A DNA stretch of 64,000 nt from Devosia sp. Root635 (GCF_001427605.1 NZ_LMGZ01000020.1:1-64000), one strand, 5' to 3'; counted from the stretch's first letter, positions 44,393 to 52,100 are shown. Notes: generated by a model not told the origin, from the sequence alone. A program made the numbers and translations.

Positions 44393-45448
44393 ATGTCCGA
44401 CGTATCGCTGCGCGGCGTCCGCAAATCCTATGGATCACTCGAGGTGGTCCATGGGGTCGACCTCGATATCAAGTCCGGCGAGTTCGTGGTTTTTGTCGGC
44501 CCCTCCGGCTGCGGCAAGTCCACCTTGCTGCGCATGATTGCCGGTCTCGAGCCCATCACCGGCGGGGATATCTCCATCGGCGGAAAAGTTGTCAACGACG
44601 TGCCTTCGCCCCAGCGCGGCATCGCCATGGTGTTCCAGAGCTACGCCCTCTACCCGCATATGAGTGTCTACGAGAACATGGCCTTTGGCCTTAAACTGGC
44701 CAAGACGCCGAAAGCCGAGTTAGATCAGCGGGTTAGGGAGGCGGCGCGGATTTTGCAGATCGAGGATTATCTCGAACGCATGCCCAAGGCGCTCAGCGGC
44801 GGGCAGCGCCAGCGCGTCGCCATCGGCCGGGCCATCGTGCGCAATCCCAAGGTCTTCCTGTTCGACGAGCCGCTCTCCAATCTCGACGCCTCGCTGCGGG
44901 CGCAGACCCGCATCGAGATTGCCAAGCTGCACGATACGCTAGACGCCACAATGATTTACGTGACCCATGACCAGGTCGAGGCCATGACGCTGGCCGACCG
45001 GATCGTGGTGCTCAACGCGGGGATTATCGAGCAGGTCGGCAGCCCGCTCGAACTCTATCGGAACCCGGTCAACACCTTCGTCGCCGGCTTCATCGCCAGC
45101 CAGCGCATGAACTTTGTTTCGGTTACGCCAACCGGTGACGGATTGTCCCTTCCGGGTAACAGACTGTTAGCATTGAGCCACCCGCAGCGTGAAAAAGCGC
45201 GCACGCTTGGGGTGCGTCCGGAACACCTGGAACTGGCGAGCCCCGAGGCGGCCCACTTCAGCGGCACGCTGTCGGTGATTGAGCAATTCGGCGAATATGC
45301 CCTAGCCTATATCGAGCTGCCCAGCGGCGACCTCGTCACCATCAAGCTCGATGGCGCGCCCGACCTGCAATTGCACCAGACGATCCATATCGGCCTGCCA
45401 GCCGAAGGCGTGCATCTGTTCGACGAAGCCGGCCGCGCCCTCCGCTAA
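44393..45448 (+). CDS. Sugar ABC transporter ATP-binding protein (cluster 4)
   Basis: A 351-aa MalK/UgpC-type ATPase. Walker A GPSGCGKST, Q-loop MVFQSYALYPHMS, signature LSGGQRQRVAIGRAI, Walker B FLFDEPLSNLD and VTHDQVEAM are intact, and a C-terminal TOBE-like domain follows (RMNFVSVTP, VRPEHLELA). GAGGAGG lies just ahead of the ATG. It is the last gene of the transport operon; the ROK gene follows after 243 nt without a visible terminator. Confidence 0.95.
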   Translation: MSDVSLRGVRKSYGSLEVVHGVDLDIKSGEFVVFVGPSGCGKSTLLRMIAGLEPITGGDISIGGKVVNDVPSPQRGIAMVFQSYALYPHMSVYENMAFGLKLAKTPKAELDQRVREAARILQIEDYLERMPKALSGGQRQRVAIGRAIVRNPKVFLFDEPLSNLDASLRAQTRIEIAKLHDTLDATMIYVTHDQVEAMTLADRIVVLNAGIIEQVGSPLELYRNPVNTFVAGFIASQRMNFVSVTPTGDGLSLPGNRLLALSHPQREKARTLGVRPEHLELASPEAAHFSGTLSVIEQFGEYALAYIELPSGDLVTIKLDGAPDLQLHQTIHIGLPAEGVHLFDEAGRALR

Positions 45449-45691
45449 GCTCCGTGGCCCGCGCGACGCGGGGCGCCTCGTAGATCTCCCAATAGACACG
45501 ACTTTAGTCTTCTATTCATTTGAAGGCTCGGGACTTGGCGCGGCGGACCCGGTTTGGCATGATTGCCGGACTTGTTTTCGAATCACGGATTACGGGCGTT
45601 TGCGGCGCCCGTGTCACCTTCATTTTGTTATGTGATCCCGGACGGACCCACGCTGCACGCGCGGGCCCGGTTCGGTGGTTGACCTTTTGGG

Positions 45692-46906
45692 ATGCCGACG
45701 ATGACCACTGAGCCCGTACGCGACGCCTTCGATGCGGGGGGGCGCGGATTGCAGCACCAGGGGCTTCGTCGCGCCAATGAACGGGCCGTGCTGACCATCA
45801 TCGGCTTCAATCCCGGCGTGTCCAATGCCGATATCGCGCGCCTGTCGGGGCTGGCGCCGCAGACCGTCTCGGCTATCCTGATCGACCTCGACGGCTTGGG
45901 GCTCATCACGCGGGGGGAGGTGCTGCGTGGGCGGCGCGGCCAGCCGGCGACCCCGATTTCACTCAACCCGGAGGGCGCCTTTTCCGTCGGCGTCGAAATC
46001 GGCTGGCGCCATGTCGATGTGCTGCTGCTCAACCTGCAGGGGCAGGTGCTGGCGCGGCGGCATCGCGACCATGATTTTCCCGACGCCACCGCGATCGTCG
46101 ACGATATCGTGGCGATGACGGACGAGGTGCTGGCGACGCTGCCCGATAGCCTGCGGGCCAGGCTGACCGATATCGGGGTGGCGCTGCCGACCAACATTGC
46201 CGGCAACCTGGCGCTGGTGGTGGCACCCGAGGACCAGAAGGAGCACTGGCTGCAGCTCGATATCGCTGCGGCGCTGAAGCAGCGCATGGGGATAGCGGTG
46301 ACCCTGTTCAACGACGGCAATGCCGCTTGCTGGGCCGAGCTGATCGCCTTCCCCAAGCCGCGTCCGGCCAATTTCATCTATTTCCTGATCGGCCGCTATA
46401 TCGCCGCCGGCATTGTCGGCGAGGGCACGCTGTGGGAAGGCCCCAGCGACAATTCCGCCAATCTCGGCTCCATGCTGGTGGATGGCGCCGATGGTCCGCA
46501 AGTGGCCCATTTCATCGCCTCGGTCACCGCGCTGGAAAACCGGCTCGTCGCGACGGGCTTTGCCGTCGATACGCGGGATCCGGCCAGCTGGCCCTGGCAG
46601 GATTTCGGGCCGGCGCTCGACCAATGGCTGGCCGACAGCGCCAAGGCGCTGGCCAAGGTGGTGTTCAACACTATGACGGTCATCGAAAGCGGGCTGGTCC
46701 TGGTCGACAGCATCCTGCCGCCGGCCATCGTGATGCAACTGGTAGAGCGGCTGGAGGCCGAATTGCGGCTATTGCCCATTGCTTCCTATGTGCCGCCGCA
46801 GGTGCTGCCGGGGCATCTGGGCGCGCTGGCCCCCGCCATTGGTGGGGCCGAGTTGACGCTCTATCGCCGCTATTTCTCACGCACGCTGGCGGACCTGGCC
46901 GGCTGA
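45692..46906 (+). CDS. ROK family transcriptional regulator (cluster 4)
   Basis: A 404-aa NagC/XylR-like regulator. The winged HTH is at residues 25-80 (RRANERAVLTIIGFNPGVSNADIARLSGLAPQTVSAIL), then a ROK sugar-kinase-like domain with FNDGNAACWAE and IAAGIVGEGTL. The usual zinc-binding CxxCG-GCxE cluster is missing; the region reads LVDGADGPQVAHF. ATG 45692 or 45701 may be used. It lies downstream of cluster 4 on the same strand and overlaps the 3' end of the convergent HU gene by 30 nt. Confidence 0.88.
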   Translation: MPTMTTEPVRDAFDAGGRGLQHQGLRRANERAVLTIIGFNPGVSNADIARLSGLAPQTVSAILIDLDGLGLITRGEVLRGRRGQPATPISLNPEGAFSVGVEIGWRHVDVLLLNLQGQVLARRHRDHDFPDATAIVDDIVAMTDEVLATLPDSLRARLTDIGVALPTNIAGNLALVVAPEDQKEHWLQLDIAAALKQRMGIAVTLFNDGNAACWAELIAFPKPRPANFIYFLIGRYIAAGIVGEGTLWEGPSDNSANLGSMLVDGADGPQVAHFIASVTALENRLVATGFAVDTRDPASWPWQDFGPALDQWLADSAKALAKVVFNTMTVIESGLVLVDSILPPAIVMQLVERLEAELRLLPIASYVPPQVLPGHLGALAPAIGGAELTLYRRYFSRTLADLAG

Positions 46907-47206
46907 CGGCGCCGGCTCGGCATGGTTCAGCGCCTCGCGCAATTGCGCGCTGGGCGTAAACACCACCGTCTGCCGCGGCGAAATACGATGCTCGGTGCCG
47001 GTGCGCGGATTGCGGCCAAGCCGCTCGGCGCGCGAGCGCACCTGCAGCGAGCCGAAAGCGGTGAGCTTGACATTCTCCCCCGCCATCAGCGCCTCGCCCA
47101 TCAGCGCAAACATGGCCTCGCCAACGGCCGCAGCGTCGGCCTTGCTGACCCCGGTTCGTCGAGCCGCCGCTTCGCTGAGCATGGCTCGCGTAATTGTCGT
47201 GTTCAA
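46877..47206 (-). CDS. HU/IHF family DNA-binding protein
   Basis: A 109-aa nucleoid protein. The HU/IHF fold is recognisable: TRAMLSEAAARRTGVSKADAA at the N-terminus, GENVKLTAFGSLQVRSRAERLGRNPRTG with the conserved GRNPxTG in the DNA-intercalating arm, then PRQTVVFTPSAQLREALN. It bends DNA or aids recombination and transcription. TTG 47206 was chosen because AGAGGGGGA lies about 8 nt upstream and homology begins there; the open frame continues 24 codons further. The C-terminal tail (HAEPAPSAGQVRQRA) is longer than in typical HU. It diverges from rirA. Confidence 0.88.
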   Translation of the reverse strand: MNTTITRAMLSEAAARRTGVSKADAAAVGEAMFALMGEALMAGENVKLTAFGSLQVRSRAERLGRNPRTGTEHRISPRQTVVFTPSAQLREALNHAEPAPSAGQVRQRA

Positions 47207-47312
47207 TGTGCCGTCCCCCTCTTTAAGTTCATAGGAGGAAGTTATCCCCCTGTCCAGAGCTTGTGCGGCGACGAACAAATATGATCGTATCGATCAAGTT
47301 ACGTTGACATAT

Positions 47313-47329
47313 TTTAGAATGGTTATAAG
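47313..47329. promoter_or_regulatory. Iron-control-element-like site in the rirA promoter
   Basis: TTTAGAATGGTTATAAG resembles the Irr-binding iron control element (TTTAGAA, three bases, TTCTAAA) with two mismatches in the right arm. It overlaps TTGACATATTTTAG (TTGACA at 47304-47309) in the gap between the HU and rirA genes. Irr control of rirA is known in related bacteria in outline; here it is inference from the motif. Confidence 0.4.
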
Positions 47330-47419
47330 CTGCGAGGCGTTCTATGAACGGATAACAAGTCGAATCATGGCTGGCCGGCGCCGACTACGACGCCCGACCA
47401 GACCGATATGAGGTCCGAA

Positions 47420-47881
47420 GTGAGACTGACCCGCCAATCCAATTATGCGATCCGCACCCTGGTCTATTGCGCTGTCAACGAGCCGGGACTGAGCCGGGTG
47501 GCCGACATTGCCAAGGCCTACAATATTTCCGAGTTGTTCCTGTTCAAGCTGATCAAGCCGCTGGTGGAAAATGGCCTGCTGGCCACGGTGCGCGGCCGCC
47601 ACGGTGGCATCAAGCTGGGCAAGAAGGCCGAGGACATCACCCTGCTCGATACGATCCGCCTGACCGAAGAGAATTTCGCTTTGGCGGAATGTTTCGAAGA
47701 TGGCGCCGATTGCCCGCTGATCGGCGAATGCGACCTCAACGGCGCCCTGCGCGAAGCGCTGGGGGCATTCTTTGACGTGCTGGCCAGCTATACCATTGCC
47801 GACCTCGCCAGCAAGAAGCGCTCCATCCGCGACCGCCTGGGGCTGAGCGCGCTGGAAGCGGTGATGGAGCCGGCGCATTAA
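47420..47881 (+). CDS. rirA: RirA, Rrf2-family iron-responsive regulator
   Basis: A 153-aa iron-sulfur regulator that represses iron-uptake genes when iron is sufficient. The Rrf2 winged HTH spans residues 1-70 (VRLTRQSNYAIRTLVYCAV, SRVADIAKAYNISELFLFKLIKPL, VRGRHGGIKLGK). The three cluster-ligand cysteines are Cys91, Cys98 and Cys104 in AECFEDGADCPLIGEC; the matching spacing in rhizobial RirA is one residue longer. GTG 47420 (GAGG 6 nt upstream) and ATG 47408 are both possible. The wording SELFLFKLIKPL is characteristic of RirA rather than IscR or NsrR. Confidence 0.9.
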   Translation: MRLTRQSNYAIRTLVYCAVNEPGLSRVADIAKAYNISELFLFKLIKPLVENGLLATVRGRHGGIKLGKKAEDITLLDTIRLTEENFALAECFEDGADCPLIGECDLNGALREALGAFFDVLASYTIADLASKKRSIRDRLGLSALEAVMEPAH

Positions 47882-47915
47882 GAACGGCTCTATCGCCGGG
47901 TTTTCAGTCGTTCTT

Positions 47916-48068
47916 CCCTCCCCCTTGTGGGGAGGGATCGAGGGTGGGGGTGTCGGAGGTTCCGCTACCACCTGGTATGTGGAACCTCCGACACCCCCAC
48001 CCTGCTCGATTCAACGGACTTAGCTGACGCGAAGCCCTATCTCGCTTCCCTCCCCACAAGGGGGAGGG
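47916..48068. mobile_element. MITE-like element with inverted terminal repeats
   Basis: A 153-bp non-coding unit 35 nt after rirA. The 21-nt left end (47916-47936) is the exact reverse complement of the right end (48048-48068). Inside, a perfect 22-bp inverted repeat (47942-47963 against 47981-48002, arms GGGTGGGG...GGTTCC and GGAACC...CCCCACCC) encloses a 17-nt loop. The right half recurs at 3283-3370 in opposite orientation. No ORF. It could act as a transcriptional barrier or fold into a large RNA hairpin in the rirA 3' region. No target-site duplication is obvious. Confidence 0.65.
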
Positions 48069-48273
48069 TGGGCCTCCACTCGTCGTCTCTCGCAGCGTCC
48101 CTTGGATGGGTGGTGTCGTGCGCCAACCGCTGAGTGGAGAAGGTGCCCGAAGGGCGGATGAGGGGGCTGCTGGTCTCTCTCCGGCATCGAAGCATGGGAT
48201 AGGGCAGGGGGCTCCACTCCAAGGCTACCCATCGAACTGCTTTTGTCGCGCACCGCAAATTCCCGTCTGCTCA

Positions 48274-48300
48274 TTATTATGAGTTTGACACTCATAATAA
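48274..48300 (+). promoter_or_regulatory. Putative RirA operator and promoter
   Basis: TTATTATGAGT (48274-48284) and ACTCATAATAA (48290-48300) form a perfect 11-bp inverted repeat around TTGAC. It contains TGA-N9-TCA (48280-48294), the iron-responsive operator pattern bound by RirA in Rhizobium. TTGACA (48285-48290) in its centre is a consensus -35 box, so a bound repressor would block transcription to the right. A weak -10 (TTTTCT, 48308-48313) follows at 17 nt. Confidence 0.6.
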
Positions 48301-48309
48301 CTTATGCTT

Positions 48310-48445
48310 TTCTCCCGTCATCGCGCGGCGGAGGTTGGGTCGAGGGGACTTCACCAACCGCCAGGCTGCCGAGACGACGGGGCTTGCTGCTACCGTCTCC
48401 CCGGGCCGGTCAGGATCCTCAACGTCCTGACCGGCCTTTTCTTTG
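48310..48445 (+). ncRNA. Candidate iron-regulated small RNA
   Basis: Between the putative RirA operator and a strong terminator there is no credible ORF. The stretch can fold into three hairpins: GGTTGG/CCAACC near 48333-48357, GAGACG/CGTCTC near 48371-48399, and the terminal one. A transcript starting near 48316 would be about 125 nt. The RNA is predicted only from operator, promoter-like box, structure and terminator. No known family was recognised. Confidence 0.45.
48404..48445 (+). terminator. Strong intrinsic terminator
   Basis: GGCCGGTCAGGA (48404-48415) pairs perfectly with TCCTGACCGGCC (48425-48436) across a 9-nt loop and is followed by TTTTCTTT. No protein gene ends nearby on this strand (rirA ends over 500 nt upstream), so it most likely ends a non-coding transcript. 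Confidence 0.9.
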
Positions 48446-48461
48446 CCCCATCCCCGATGTC

Positions 48462-48564
48462 ATCCCGGCCTTGAGCCGGGATCCATCCCGAGATCACACC
48501 CCAGCCGCAAGGTGGATCGTCACGCTCCCACCCACCGGACCGCCCTCGGACTTGATCCGAGGGC
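48462..48564. repeat. Two hairpin repeats with CTTGA loops
   Basis: ATCCCGGC/GCCGGGAT (48462-48469 and 48475-48482) and GCCCTCGGA/TCCGAGGGC (48542-48550 and 48556-48564) share a 5-nt CTTGA loop. A diverged GGTGGATCGTCACGCTC string between them resembles the 1620-1640 repeat. They belong to the same REP-like family as 1570-1660 and 50927-50949. Confidence 0.65.
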
Positions 48565-48702
48565 CACTCGCAGCCCGGCGCAAGCGGCCCACAAGCACAA
48601 ATCTATCCATCTTATCCACCTCTCCGGATCCGCGCGCATACTGCCCCCATCTCCCCGCAAGCTGCGCGGTCGCGACGAACGGTCGGCAGGGAGAGCCGGA
48701 TG

Positions 48703-48970
48703 ATGGGAGGGTCGCTTCCCATCCGACGGCATGAGCGAACCAGGCCCGGCCAGACTCCCAGGGTCAGACATGGCCTTTCCGTGGGCGGCTGCACTGCCCC
48801 GGAGACCTGTACGGCGCCAGCAGGGTGTGGACGGCAGGACGTCATGGGCGGTTGTAAGAAGGAAGATACCGCTGGTTCAATCGTGTCCGCCGAGTCTCCG
48901 GAACATGGGGCAGGCTCTGCTTCATTTTTCATCGCCGGACGACCGGCACCGAGGCGGTGCCTGCCCCATG
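48703..48970 (+). other. Structured non-coding region before the ABC-F gene
   Basis: Several perfect complementary pairs lie in 270 nt: GATGGGA/TCCCATC (near 48703-48724), CCGGAGAC (48799-48806) with GTCTCCGG (48894-48901), GCGGT/ACCGC (near 48849-48872) and CATGGGGCAGGC (48903-48914) with GCCTGCCCCATG (48959-48970). TGCCCC at 48795-48800 could also pair with GGGGCA at 48907-48912, giving alternative folds. The last hairpin ends 93 nt before the ABC-F start. ORFs here on both strands look non-coding (Cys/Pro/Arg-rich, no homology recognised). It may be a regulatory leader or a stand-alone RNA; type unknown. Confidence 0.4.
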
Positions 48971-49063
48971 TCGCAGCAACGTCAGTGAAAACCGCGTTCA
49001 GGCGGCGCTTTGGCACGCCTGTTGCGCCTTCCCTTTGACCCCTTCCTATGCTCTATCCGCGCC

Positions 49064-50884
49064 ATGGCCGCTGCACCGCTTCTTTCGCTCCAGAATATCC
49101 ATTTGACCTTCGGCGGCACGACGCTGCTTGAAAGCGCCGAGCTCATCGTGTCGCCGGGCCAGCGCATCGCGCTGGTGGGGCGCAATGGCTCGGGCAAGTC
49201 GACCTTGCTCAAGATCGCGTCGGGCGATGTGACTCATGACGGCGGCGTGCGCTTCGTCGAGCCGAGCGCCACTCTGCGTTACCTGCCGCAGGAGCCCGAC
49301 CTCTCCGCTTATGCGACGACGCTCGACTATGTCGAAGCGGGGCTGGGGCCGGGCGACGATGAGTATCGCGCGCAATATCTGCTGACCTCGCTGGGGCTGA
49401 CCGGGGCGGAAGACCCGAAAAACCTCTCGGGTGGCGAGGGCCGCCGGGCCGCGCTGGCACGGGTGCTGGCGCCCAAGCCCGATATCCTGCTGCTGGACGA
49501 GCCGACCAACCATCTCGACCTGCCGGCCATCGAATGGCTGCAGGCGGAGCTGGACAGTTTGCGGTCGGCCATGGTGCTGATCAGCCACGACCGCCGCTTC
49601 CTCTCCGACCTCACCCGCGCCACCGTGTGGCTCGACCGCGGCGTGACGCGCCGGCTCGACAAGGGCTTTTCGCATTTCGAGGCCTGGCGGGACTCGGTGC
49701 TGGAGGAAGAGGAGCGCGACCGTCACAAGCTCGATCGGCAGATCGTGCGCGAGGAACACTGGTTGCGCTATGGCGTGACGGCGCGGCGCAAGCGCAATGT
49801 CGGCCGGCTGGAGCGGCTGGCCGGGCTGCGGCAGGACCGGCGCGAACAGCGCAGGGTCACCGGCTCGGTCAATATGCAGGTCAGCGAAGGGCGGACCTCC
49901 GGCGCGCTGGTGGTGGAAGCCGAAGGCATTTCCAAGCGCTACGGCGAGCGGGTCATCGTCGACGATTTCTCGACCCGCGTGCTGCGCGGCGATCGCATCG
50001 GCATTGTCGGCCCCAACGGTGCCGGCAAGACCACGCTCATCAAGATGCTGACCGGATTGCTGGAGCCCGATAGCGGCACGATCAAGCTCGGCTCGGCGCT
50101 GGAACTGGCCATGCTCGACCAGGGCCGGGCCAGGCTGCATCCCGATACCCGGCTCAAGGAGGCGCTGACTGGCGGCGGCTCGGATACGCTGCAGATCAAC
50201 GGCCAGCCCAAGCATGTCGTGGGCTATATGAAGGACTTTCTGTTTGGTCCCGAACAGGCCAATACGCCCATCGGCAAGCTCAGTGGTGGCGAGCGGGCGC
50301 GTGTCGCGCTGGCGCGGGCCTTGTCGCTGCCGTCGAATTTCCTGGTGCTGGACGAGCCGACCAACGACCTCGATCTCGAAACGCTCGACCTGCTGGAGGA
50401 AATGGTGTCGGACTATGCCGGCACGGTGATCGTGGTGAGCCATGATCGCGACTTCCTCGACCGTGTCGCGACCTCTGTCATCATTGCCGAGGGCGATGGC
50501 ATCTGGACCGAATATGCCGGCGGCTATTCCGACATGGTGATCCAGCGCGGCGAGGGGGTGACCGCCCGCGAGCCGGTGGTGAAGGCGCATCGGGCGGGCA
50601 AGACCAGCCTGGTGCAGACCACGGCAGCGGTTTCGGCGGCGCCGAAGCGCAAGATGAGCTTCAAGGAAAAGCACGCGCTGGAAACCCTGCCCAAGACGAT
50701 CAATGGGCTCGAGGACGAGATCAAGACGATCAACGCGGCACTGGCCGATGCCAATCTCTATGCGCGCGACCCGGCGGGTTTTGCGGCCAAGTCCAAGGCG
50801 CTGATAGAGGCGGAGGCCAAGCGGGCAGCGGCGGAAGAGCAGTGGCTGGAGCTGGAACTGCTGCGGGAAGAGCTGGAGGGGTAG
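49064..50884 (+). CDS. uup: ABC-F family ATPase, Uup-like
   Basis: A 606-aa cytosolic ATPase with two tandem ABC domains and no membrane part. Domain 1: Walker A GRNGSGKST, signature LSGGEGRRAALARVL, LLLDEPTNHLDLP. Domain 2: GPNGAGKTT, LSGGERARVALARAL, LVLDEPTNDLD. A long charged linker joins the domains, and the last 70 residues (TINGLEDEIKTINAAL to ELELLREELEG) form a coiled coil typical of Uup. Such proteins act on ribosomes or on branched DNA intermediates. ATG 49064 was chosen because homology starts at LLSLQNIHLTFGG; the open frame extends 18 codons further. Confidence 0.9.
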   Translation: MAAAPLLSLQNIHLTFGGTTLLESAELIVSPGQRIALVGRNGSGKSTLLKIASGDVTHDGGVRFVEPSATLRYLPQEPDLSAYATTLDYVEAGLGPGDDEYRAQYLLTSLGLTGAEDPKNLSGGEGRRAALARVLAPKPDILLLDEPTNHLDLPAIEWLQAELDSLRSAMVLISHDRRFLSDLTRATVWLDRGVTRRLDKGFSHFEAWRDSVLEEEERDRHKLDRQIVREEHWLRYGVTARRKRNVGRLERLAGLRQDRREQRRVTGSVNMQVSEGRTSGALVVEAEGISKRYGERVIVDDFSTRVLRGDRIGIVGPNGAGKTTLIKMLTGLLEPDSGTIKLGSALELAMLDQGRARLHPDTRLKEALTGGGSDTLQINGQPKHVVGYMKDFLFGPEQANTPIGKLSGGERARVALARALSLPSNFLVLDEPTNDLDLETLDLLEEMVSDYAGTVIVVSHDRDFLDRVATSVIIAEGDGIWTEYAGGYSDMVIQRGEGVTAREPVVKAHRAGKTSLVQTTAAVSAAPKRKMSFKEKHALETLPKTINGLEDEIKTINAALADANLYARDPAGFAAKSKALIEAEAKRAAAEEQWLELELLREELEG

Positions 50885-50926
50885 GGGAATCGTCGGGGCA
50901 AGGTCCGTATACCTGCGACAAGATGG

Positions 50927-50949
50927 ATTGCCCGGACAAGCCGGGCAAT
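50927..50949. repeat. ATTGCCCGG hairpin repeat
   Basis: ATTGCCCGG (50927-50935) and CCGGGCAAT (50941-50949) flank the loop ACAAG. It is the inverted copy of the unit at 1576-1598 (loop CTTGT), with matching flanks (GTCATTGCC and TCCAT-like). It lies in the 93-nt gap between two convergent genes and may serve as a transcription or RNA 3'-end barrier. Confidence 0.75.
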
Positions 50950-50977
50950 GACGCGAGGAGGGACAGACTTGCCCTCC

Positions 50978-52027
50978 TCAGTCCTTCCACTCGAATTTCG
51001 GTTCGGTCAGTTGCTGCAGCCCTTCGGGGCCTTCGCCGGTGATGCGGCGCAGCAGGACGGCGCCGAGCTGGCGACCAGCATCGACGAAATCCTCGAATAC
51101 GGTCTCGGCGCCCGGCTGAAACTGGGCGAACATCTGCGAGGATTGCTTGGCCACCACATGGGCGGTCTGGCCGACCACCCTTCCGGCTTCGTTGAGGCCG
51201 CCGATGACAGCCAGGGCCGAGACCTCGGAGGCGCAGACCCAGCCGTCGGGTCCGTCGGGGCGCTTGGTGCGCTTCATCACATAATTGCGGATGGCGTCGG
51301 TCGGGCTGCCCAGGTTCACGTCGGCGGCGAATTCGTGCTCGATGCCGGCCTCGCCGGCGGCGCGGGCCATGCCGGTCTTGAGGTGATCGGTATAGGTCAG
51401 GGCGCTCTCGGGCAGCACGATCGACACCTTGCGGCAGCCCTTCTGCACCAGGCGCTTCACCGCGCCATAGGCATAGGCCTCATTGTTGAAATCGACCGAG
51501 GCATGCTGCTCGGGCCAGTTGGTGCGGCCATGGCTGACAAACGGAAAATCATTGTCGATGAGAAAACGGATGCGCTCGTCGAAACTCTCGGCCTTGGAGA
51601 AGATCACCCCGTCGGCCATGCGGTTGCGCACGATATGCTTGATCGGCTCGATCGGCTGCACATTGCGGAACAAGGGCGTGATGACGACGTGATAGGCCGT
51701 GTCGCGCACCGCCTCGGTGAGGCCGGTGACGATAGACGAGCCAAAGCCATAGATCTGCTCATCGGGCTCCAGCACCAGGGCGATGACATTGGTGCGGCCG
51801 GTCTTGAGGCGCAGGGCCGCCCGGTCGGGCAGGTAGCCGATTTCGGCGGCGATCTTCTGTACGCGGTCGCGCGTTTCCTGAGCGAGCTCGGGGGCATTGT
51901 TGAGGGCGCGGGAAATTGTGGTGACGGCAAAGCCCGTCATCTGGGCGATGGTCTTGAGCGTCGGCTTGCCGGATGGCTTGACGCCGCGCTTGCCCTTCGC
52001 TGCAGCAGGCAGGTCGTCTTCGGACAC
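50978..52027 (-). CDS. LacI family regulator (orphan)
   Basis: A 349-aa repressor. After a basic lead of about 20 residues comes the HTH (TLKTIAQMTGFAVTTISRALNNAPELAQE), hinge YLPDRAALRLKTGRTNVI and sensor domain. The start is GTG 52027, with a G-run upstream as ribosome site. No transport or catabolic gene is adjacent, so its targets lie elsewhere. It resembles the cluster 4 LacI protein in the hinge and in FPFVSHGRTxx, suggesting they are paralogues. Confidence 0.9.
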   Translation of the reverse strand: MSEDDLPAAAKGKRGVKPSGKPTLKTIAQMTGFAVTTISRALNNAPELAQETRDRVQKIAAEIGYLPDRAALRLKTGRTNVIALVLEPDEQIYGFGSSIVTGLTEAVRDTAYHVVITPLFRNVQPIEPIKHIVRNRMADGVIFSKAESFDERIRFLIDNDFPFVSHGRTNWPEQHASVDFNNEAYAYGAVKRLVQKGCRKVSIVLPESALTYTDHLKTGMARAAGEAGIEHEFAADVNLGSPTDAIRNYVMKRTKRPDGPDGWVCASEVSALAVIGGLNEAGRVVGQTAHVVAKQSSQMFAQFQPGAETVFEDFVDAGRQLGAVLLRRITGEGPEGLQQLTEPKFEWKD

Positions 52028-52077
52028 GTCGTATACCCCCCGGACCGCGATTGTTCCGCGGTGGCGCCTTGTTGAAA

Positions 52078-52100
52078 GCGGACAACATCAGATTGTCCGC
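52078..52100. promoter_or_regulatory. Inverted repeat upstream of the orphan LacI gene
   Basis: GCGGACAA (52078-52085) and TTGTCCGC (52093-52100) are perfect inverted arms with a 7-nt spacer, 51 nt before the LacI start. The spacing differs from LacI-type operators, so it is either a site for another regulator or a leader hairpin. Confidence 0.45.

Noticed and set aside
45449..45691. Terminator or operator between the cluster 4 ATPase and ROK genes
   Set aside because: No stem followed by a T-run and no convincing palindrome could be found.
47911..48564. CRISPR array
   Set aside because: The repeated hairpins are unevenly spaced, differ in sequence and lack equal-length spacers; no cas genes are present.
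48640..48860. Possible cobalamin riboswitch
   Set aside because: CCCCGCAAGCTG and CGGAGACCTG recall parts of the consensus, but the GCCACTG and GGGAAGGC boxes are absent and the spacing is wrong.
48650..49000. RNase P RNA, SRP RNA or tmRNA
   Set aside because: The GAGGAAAGTCC core of RNase P, the GGTCAGGTCCGGAAGGAAGCAGCC-like SRP core and a tRNA-like tmRNA end were not found.
48243..49038. ORFs of 60-163 codons between rirA and uup on both strands
   Set aside because: Translations are rich in Pro, Arg, Cys and Ser, lack domain features, overlap repeats, hairpins and the terminator, and have no good ribosome sites.
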